Positions 60,017-64,000 of a stretch of 64,000 bases of DNA are shown here, piece by piece (position 1 is the first letter of the stretch; every line of letters begins with the position of its first letter). Source of the DNA: Streptomyces griseicoloratus. Its GTDB lineage: Bacteria > Actinomycetota > Actinomycetes > Streptomycetales > Streptomycetaceae. The stretch covers positions 62,001-126,000 of the forward strand of contig NZ_JACVQF010000163.1 in assembly GCF_014534645.1 (NCBI RefSeq), in the 5' to 3' direction. Under the pieces are notes generated by a model. That model saw only the letters and a program-made list of their open reading frames with translations, did no database searches and was not told the origin of the DNA. Position numbers and translations under genes: made by a program.

Positions 60017-60880
60017 TCAGAAGTTCTCGCGGTACTCACGCAGGAGTTTCTCGGTGCGCTGGGTCGACGCCGCCCGCGCCGTCATGTGGTCCAGGACCTC
60101 CAGGTGCGTGGAGACCTCCGCGCGCGAGTCCAGGTACAGGGCGCCCGTCAGGTACTCCGTGAAGACCATGTCCGGCAGCTCCGGCTCGGCGAAGCGGAAC
60201 AGCGTGAAAGGCGCGTACGTCCCCGGGTGCGGCCCGTCCGCGAACTCGGCGACCTGCAGCGTCACCCGGTCACGGGCGGCGAACTCCAGCAGCTTGTCGA
60301 GCTGTTCGCGCATGACCCGGCCGTGGACGCTCACCGGCCGCCGCAGCACCGTCTCGTCCATCACCACCCAAAGATGCGGCCGGTCCGGGCGCTCCAGCAG
60401 CCGCTGCCGCTCCATGCGCAGGGACACGTGCCGCTCGACCGTGTCCGGGCCCGCGCTCCCGATGGTCCCGGCCTCCATGACCGCCCGCGCGTAGTCCTCG
60501 GTCTGCAACAGCCCCGGCACGAAGTGCGGTTCGTAGGACCGGATCATCCGGGCCGCGCCCTCCAGGCTCACGTACAGGCTGAACCAGTCCGGCAGCACGT
60601 CGTGGTACCGCTGCCACCAGCCGGGCCGGTTCGCCTCCTCGGCCAGCGCCACGAACGCGGTCACCTCGTCCTCCGGCACGCCGTACGCCGTCAGCAGGAT
60701 CTGGACGTACGGTATTTTCAGCGCGACCTCGGCCGTCTCCATCCGCCGCACGGTCGCCGGGGCCACCCGGAGCACCTTGGCGGCCTCCTCGCGTTTGAGG
60801 CCCGCCGCCTCGCGCAACTCCTGCAGCCGCTTCCCCAGGACCACCTGGCCCACGGTGGGTGCGGCACGCCGCTCACTCAC
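60017..60880 (-). CDS. XRE-family regulator with DUF5753 (Scr1-like) C-terminal domain
   Basis: The 287-residue protein has an N-terminal helix-turn-helix (LGKRLQELREAAGLKREEAA, KVLRVAPATVRRMETAEVAL) and a long C-terminal DUF5753 domain. That domain carries IRSYEPHFVPGLLQTEDYAR and VMDETVLRRPVSVHGRVMRE. It resembles Scr1-type regulators of Streptomyces differentiation, paired in many genomes with small DUF397 proteins; none is seen here. The GTG at 60880 has GGGAGG 6 nt upstream; an upstream TTG is less likely. Confidence 0.9.
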   Translation of the reverse strand: MSERRAAPTVGQVVLGKRLQELREAAGLKREEAAKVLRVAPATVRRMETAEVALKIPYVQILLTAYGVPEDEVTAFVALAEEANRPGWWQRYHDVLPDWFSLYVSLEGAARMIRSYEPHFVPGLLQTEDYARAVMEAGTIGSAGPDTVERHVSLRMERQRLLERPDRPHLWVVMDETVLRRPVSVHGRVMREQLDKLLEFAARDRVTLQVAEFADGPHPGTYAPFTLFRFAEPELPDMVFTEYLTGALYLDSRAEVSTHLEVLDHMTARAASTQRTEKLLREYRENF

Positions 60881-60965
60881 GCCACGCCTCCCCAACGCGC
60901 CGAAGATGACCGCAGTTTGTCATGTTCCCCTGTCGATCTCACAGGGCGGTGGGCACATCGGCGGC

Positions 60966-60982
60966 ATTACCTGCCGGGTAAT
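60966..60982. promoter_or_regulatory. A/T-rich inverted repeat between the XRE regulator and membrane protein genes
   Basis: ATTACC and GGTAAT form a 6-bp inverted repeat around TGCCG. In this GC-rich divergent spacer it stands out and could be the regulator's own operator. There is no further support. Confidence 0.3.
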
Positions 60983-61097
60983 CGACCGTGCGCGGGCCGG
61001 ACGGGATCGTGGAGTCACCGGGTACCGGGCCGGCGCACTCCGGTCCGGCACCCGGGTCCCGACAGCCGTGCCCGACCCCGACGAAGGGTGACTCGTC

Positions 61098-61523
61098 ATG
61101 TCCACGAACCAGCTGGCCGCCCTCGCCCGCACCGCCGAACCGCAGGTCATGCTGCGCCGATTCCTGGCCCTCGACGCGGTCGTGACCGGCGGCAACGCGG
61201 TCGCCTACCTCGCCCTGTCCGGCCCGCTCGGCCGGTTCCTCGGGGCCGGCTCCGGGCTGCTGCTCGCCCTCGGCGCGTTCCTCGCCGGGTACGCCGGCGC
61301 CGTGGGCCTGCTGGCCTCGCGCCGCCACCCGCCGGCCCTCGCCGTACGGGCCGTCGTCGAGGCCAACCTCGCCTGGGCTGCGCTGAGCTTCGTCGCCCTC
61401 GCCGTATGGCTGTCGCCCACGACCGCCGGGGCCGTGTGGACGGTGCTCCAGGCGCTCACGGTGACCGGGTTCGCGCTGCTCCAGCACATCGCGCTGAGGG
61501 CACGTCAGGGAAGCAGCGTGTGA
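61098..61523 (+). CDS. Four-TM integral membrane protein
   Basis: The 141-residue protein has four hydrophobic segments: LALDAVVTGGNAVAYLALSG, GLLLALGAFLAGYAGAVGLL, AWAALSFVALAVWLSPTTA and WTVLQALTVTGFALLQHIAL. No family is recognised. The ATG follows AAGGGTGA. Its last 19 nt overlap the convergent MmyB-like gene. Confidence 0.75.
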   Translation: MSTNQLAALARTAEPQVMLRRFLALDAVVTGGNAVAYLALSGPLGRFLGAGSGLLLALGAFLAGYAGAVGLLASRRHPPALAVRAVVEANLAWAALSFVALAVWLSPTTAGAVWTVLQALTVTGFALLQHIALRARQGSSV

Positions 61524-62320
61524 AGGTACTTGACCGTTGCCGGGTCGGCCGGGAGCAGCGTCTCGATGGCCAGCTCGGCGACGGTCACGTCCATCGGCGT
61601 GTTGAAGGTGGAGATGGAGGAGATGAACGACAGCGTCCGGCCCTCGTGCTCCACCTGCATCGGCAGCGCGAAGTACGGCACCGGCTCGTCGGGTTCCGCA
61701 CCCGGCGCGCCGTCCGGCACCGGGTAGGCCGCCACCTCTTCGTACAGGGCCCGCAGCGGCTCCGAACGGTGCAGGGCGATCTGCCGTTCCATCTGCGCCA
61801 GCAGGTGCCCGCGCCACTCGCGGAGATTGCGGATGCGCGGTGCCAGGCCCTCCGGGTGCAGCGTCAGCCGCATCGCGTTCAGCGGGGGCTCCAGCAGGTG
61901 CTCCGGGACGCCCTCCATCAGCATCATGATGCCCCGGTTGGCGGCCAGCACGTGGTACGTCGCGTCCACCACCAGCGCCGGGTAGGGCTCGTAGCCCCGG
62001 ATCAGCCGCTCCATGCCCTCGCGCAGGGCGTCCAGCGCCGGGTCGTCCAGCGGGGTCTCCGGGTAGTGCGGGGCGTAACCGGCCGCGAGCAGCAGCGCGT
62101 TGCGCTCGCGCACGGGCACGTCCAGGTGCTCGGCGAGCCGCAGCACCATCTCCTCGCTCGGCCGGGAGCGGCCGGTCTCGATGAAGCTGATGTGCCGGGC
62201 GGAGGAGTCGGCCCGCAGGGCCAGTTCCAGCTGGCTGACCCGCCGCCGCTCCCTCCAGGCCCGCAGCAGCGGGCCCACGCCCTGGGCGGTGGCAGCGGTA
62301 CCGGACATGAGAGCGGTCAT
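61505..62320 (-). CDS. XRE-family regulator with MmyB-like ligand-binding domain
   Basis: The 271-residue protein starts with an XRE helix-turn-helix (LLRAWRERRRVSQLELALRA, SSARHISFIETGRSRPSEEM). It continues with the MmyB-like PAS-fold ligand domain (about 95-265): YEPYPALVVDATYHVLAANR, GHLLAQMERQIALHRSEPLR and LSFISSISTFNTPMDVTVAE. Members of this group bind fatty acids and are common beside the genes they control; the divergent pterin dehydratase gene is the nearest candidate. Met 62308 is an alternative start. Confidence 0.88.
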   Translation of the reverse strand: MTALMSGTAATAQGVGPLLRAWRERRRVSQLELALRADSSARHISFIETGRSRPSEEMVLRLAEHLDVPVRERNALLLAAGYAPHYPETPLDDPALDALREGMERLIRGYEPYPALVVDATYHVLAANRGIMMLMEGVPEHLLEPPLNAMRLTLHPEGLAPRIRNLREWRGHLLAQMERQIALHRSEPLRALYEEVAAYPVPDGAPGAEPDEPVPYFALPMQVEHEGRTLSFISSISTFNTPMDVTVAELAIETLLPADPATVKYLHTLLP

Positions 62321-62464
62321 GTGCCGAACGGTAGTCGACGGCGCCGCCCTGCGGCACCGCTCCATCCCGTGTGACTCCCGTGTGACCAGGGCCCCGGCGG
62401 CCGCGCTGTGGCAGGCTGGGAGGGTATCCGCCCCGTTCGCCCGCCCAGGGAAGGAGCGCAGCCC

Positions 62465-62770
62465 ATGCCCGTCGAACCGCTGTCGCAGAAGGAGATCGAG
62501 GAGCGGCTGGCCGAGCTGCCCGGCTGGTCCCTCGACGCCGGCCGGCTCACCCGCTCCTACCGGCTCGGCTCGCACTTCGAGGCGACGGCCATGGTCGTCC
62601 ACATCGCGCAGGTGCAGGAGGAGCTGGACCACCACTCCGACCTGACGCTCGGCTACAACACGGTCTCCCTGTCCGTCCACACCCACAGCGCGGGGGGTGC
62701 CGTCACCGAGAAGGACGTCGAGCTCGCCCGCAGGGTGGAGGACCTGGCCGCGGGCCACGGTGCACACTGA
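62465..62770 (+). CDS. Pterin-4a-carbinolamine dehydratase (PCD/DCoH)
   Basis: The 101-residue protein matches the family in length and motif. EELDHHSDLTLGYNTVSLSV followed by HTHSAGGAVTEKDVELA supplies the paired His-His and the later His of the active site. The enzyme dehydrates 4a-hydroxytetrahydrobiopterin after aromatic amino acid hydroxylation; without a hydroxylase gene here the physiological pterin is unknown. The ATG has GGAAGGAG upstream. It is 144 bp divergent from the MmyB-like regulator. Confidence 0.9.
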   Translation: MPVEPLSQKEIEERLAELPGWSLDAGRLTRSYRLGSHFEATAMVVHIAQVQEELDHHSDLTLGYNTVSLSVHTHSAGGAVTEKDVELARRVEDLAAGHGAH

Positions 62771-62774
62771 CGGC

Positions 62775-63515
62775 GTGCTGGACTACGACAAGGAAGCGGA
62801 ACGGTACGACGCCTCGCGCGGCGGCGAGCCCCGCGCCGCGGCCGCCGCGGCCGCCGTGCTCGGCCTCGTGCCGCCGCGGGCGCGCAGCCTGCTCGACGTG
62901 GCCTGCGGCACCGGCATCGTCACCCGGCGGCTCGCGGCCGGACGGGACGCCCTGCGCGTGACCGGCGTCGACCTGGTACCCGCCATGGCCCGCCGGGCCG
63001 CCGCCCGGCTGCCCGGCGCCGTCGTGCTGGCCGACAGCCGCCGGCTGCCGTTCCGGGACGGGGAGTTCGACGCCGTCAGCAGCGTGTGGCTGCTGCACCT
63101 GGCCGGCAGCGCCGAGGCCGTGCGGACCATCGTCGGCGAGTGCGCCCGCGTGCTGCGGCCCGGCGGGGTGTACGTCACCACCGTGGACAAGGGCGCCTCG
63201 CACAACGTGGGCAGCGACATCGACGCCGTGCTCGCCTCCCGTCCGCCCAGTACCGCCCGGGACGCCGCGGAACTGGTCGAGCAGTACGCCGGCGCGCACG
63301 GCCTGGTCCCGGCCGGCCGGGCCACCTTCACCGGCCACGGGCAGGGCCGCAGCCCGCGCCGCACGATCGCGGACCTCAGGCGCGGCTGGTTCGTCACACT
63401 GCCGCCCGGCGAGCCGCTCGCCGAGACCTTCGCCGCCCGCCTCGCCGCCCTCCCCGACCAGGACCGCCCCCGCCCCGACCCCGTCTTCACCTTGCGGGCC
63501 TTCATCAAGCCGTAG
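62775..63515 (+). CDS. Class I SAM-dependent methyltransferase
   Basis: The 246-residue protein has the motif I LLDVACGTGIVTRRLAAG (about 37-54) and RVTGVDLVPAMARRAAARL. VLADSRRLPFRDGEFDAVSS and the UbiE-like VLRPGGVYVTTVDKG follow. The substrate is unknown. The GTG at 62775 lies 4 nt after the PCD stop; GTG 62760 would overlap it. The two genes are likely co-transcribed. Confidence 0.85.
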   Translation: MLDYDKEAERYDASRGGEPRAAAAAAAVLGLVPPRARSLLDVACGTGIVTRRLAAGRDALRVTGVDLVPAMARRAAARLPGAVVLADSRRLPFRDGEFDAVSSVWLLHLAGSAEAVRTIVGECARVLRPGGVYVTTVDKGASHNVGSDIDAVLASRPPSTARDAAELVEQYAGAHGLVPAGRATFTGHGQGRSPRRTIADLRRGWFVTLPPGEPLAETFAARLAALPDQDRPRPDPVFTLRAFIKP

Positions 63516-63570
63516 GCCCGCCGCCGCTTCCCGCCCGCCGGCGACGCCCGGCAGGACCGCGACGCCGCGG

Positions 63571-63940
63571 CCTTGCCCTGCGGGTGCCGGGGTGGTGGCG
63601 TGCTGCTCTGTGGGCGGGTGCCGCGAAGGTGACGCAGCCCTGCGGGTGGAACGCCGGAAGCCGACCCTCACCCTCTGGGTGGAACGCCGCGAACGTAAGA
63701 CCCGGCCTTGCGGGCGGGTGCCGCGAAGGTGACGCCAGCCCTGTGGGTGGAACGCCGGAAACAGACCCCCGCCCTCCGGGTGGATGCCGGGATGACGGTG
63801 CCTTGGCCTGTCGGCGGACGCCGGGATGGCAGTGCCCTGCCCTCCATGTGGACGCCGGTGAAGTCGTGCCCTGCCCTCCGGGCGGACGCCGGGATGGTGG
63901 CGCCCCCGCCTCCGTGCGGGCGCCGGAAGGCGACGGCGGG
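63571..63940. repeat. Degenerate 33-34-bp tandem repeat, about 11 copies
   Basis: Units of 33-34 bp share the pattern CCTSYGGGYGGAYGCCGG followed by GAWGGYGAYGCCCTG-like sequence. They run from about 63571 to 63940, in the 485-bp gene-free end of the window. Copies are well diverged and unit length varies by one base, so the array is not a coding repeat in any one frame. No gene was recognised in it. Confidence 0.8.
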
Positions 63941-64000
63941 CGTGCCGGGAACCGGGCCGGGGCGGCAACTTCCGTGGTGGCGGTGGCGACTGGGGGACGG

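Noticed and set aside
61020-61025. GGGTAC resembling a SigB-type -10 upstream of the 61.1-kb membrane protein gene
   Set aside because: No GNNT -35 occurs at the required 14-16-bp spacing.
62703-63968. Minus-strand open frame across the terminal repeat array
   Set aside because: It covers a real methyltransferase on the other strand and the array changes phase between units, so no consistent peptide repeat results.

Overview
The window is high-GC actinobacterial DNA, almost certainly a Streptomyces chromosome. The signs are strong G/C bias at third codon positions, frequent GTG starts, many 4-nt start/stop overlaps, and families typical of the genus (gas vesicle cluster gvpOAFGYZJLSK, DUF5753-type XRE regulator, PAS/GAF-SpoIIE phosphatase, F420-dependent LLM oxidoreductase). 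Gene content and order resemble the S. coelicolor region that carries tkt, a LigD polymerase, gvp, a SigB-family sigma factor and narGHJI. That comparison is from memory and was not computed. I saw no rRNA, tRNA, CRISPR array, insertion sequence or prophage.

Layout. 0-5.6 kb: 3' part of an MFS exporter fused to beta-sandwich repeats, a SpoIIE-type phosphatase, a methyltransferase. 5.7-10.8 kb: a four-gene peptidase operon (M55 D-aminopeptidase, M20, S9, S66) that looks like cell-wall or D-peptide salvage. 10.9-15.3 kb: scattered single genes (GNAT, small conserved proteins, DUF5107-TPR, VOC, LLM oxidoreductase). 15.4-20.1 kb: a coupled trio of an NDH-2-like flavoprotein with a 14-copy nonapeptide tail, transketolase, and a stand-alone LigD polymerase domain. 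20.2-25.5 kb: ten-gene gas vesicle operon. 25.5-34 kb: small membrane protein, methyltransferase, PAP2/DAG-kinase fusion, ABC-F protein, baeRF-type protein, DJ-1/PfpI, CBS and DUF2795 proteins, then a gene-free repeat-bearing stretch. 34.2-40.6 kb: UvrA paralogue, AraC-type regulator coupled to a frameshifted VOC gene, pyruvate-oxidase-like ThDP enzyme, SigB/F-family sigma factor. 40.7-50.5 kb: Cys/Gly-rich secreted protein, PLP-fold protein lacking the Schiff-base lysine, two metallo-beta-lactamase-fold paralogues around a DedA protein, a resolvase-like stand-alone domain, a holin/phosphodiesterase fusion, an APC permease, OsmC. 50.5-59 kb: a second-type dnaK behind a HAIR-like HspR operator, then narIJHG (transcribed as narGHJI on the minus strand). 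59-64 kb: methyltransferase plus XRE regulator, membrane protein, MmyB-like regulator, pterin-4a-carbinolamine dehydratase, methyltransferase, and a terminal 33-34-bp degenerate tandem repeat.

Together the region reads as a stress, low-oxygen and membrane adaptation neighbourhood: nitrate respiration, type-II NADH dehydrogenase, pyruvate oxidase-like enzyme, gas vesicle proteins, OsmC, Hsp70, CBS and DJ-1 proteins, and a general-stress-type sigma factor. This grouping is an inference from annotation. No shared regulatory site was demonstrated.
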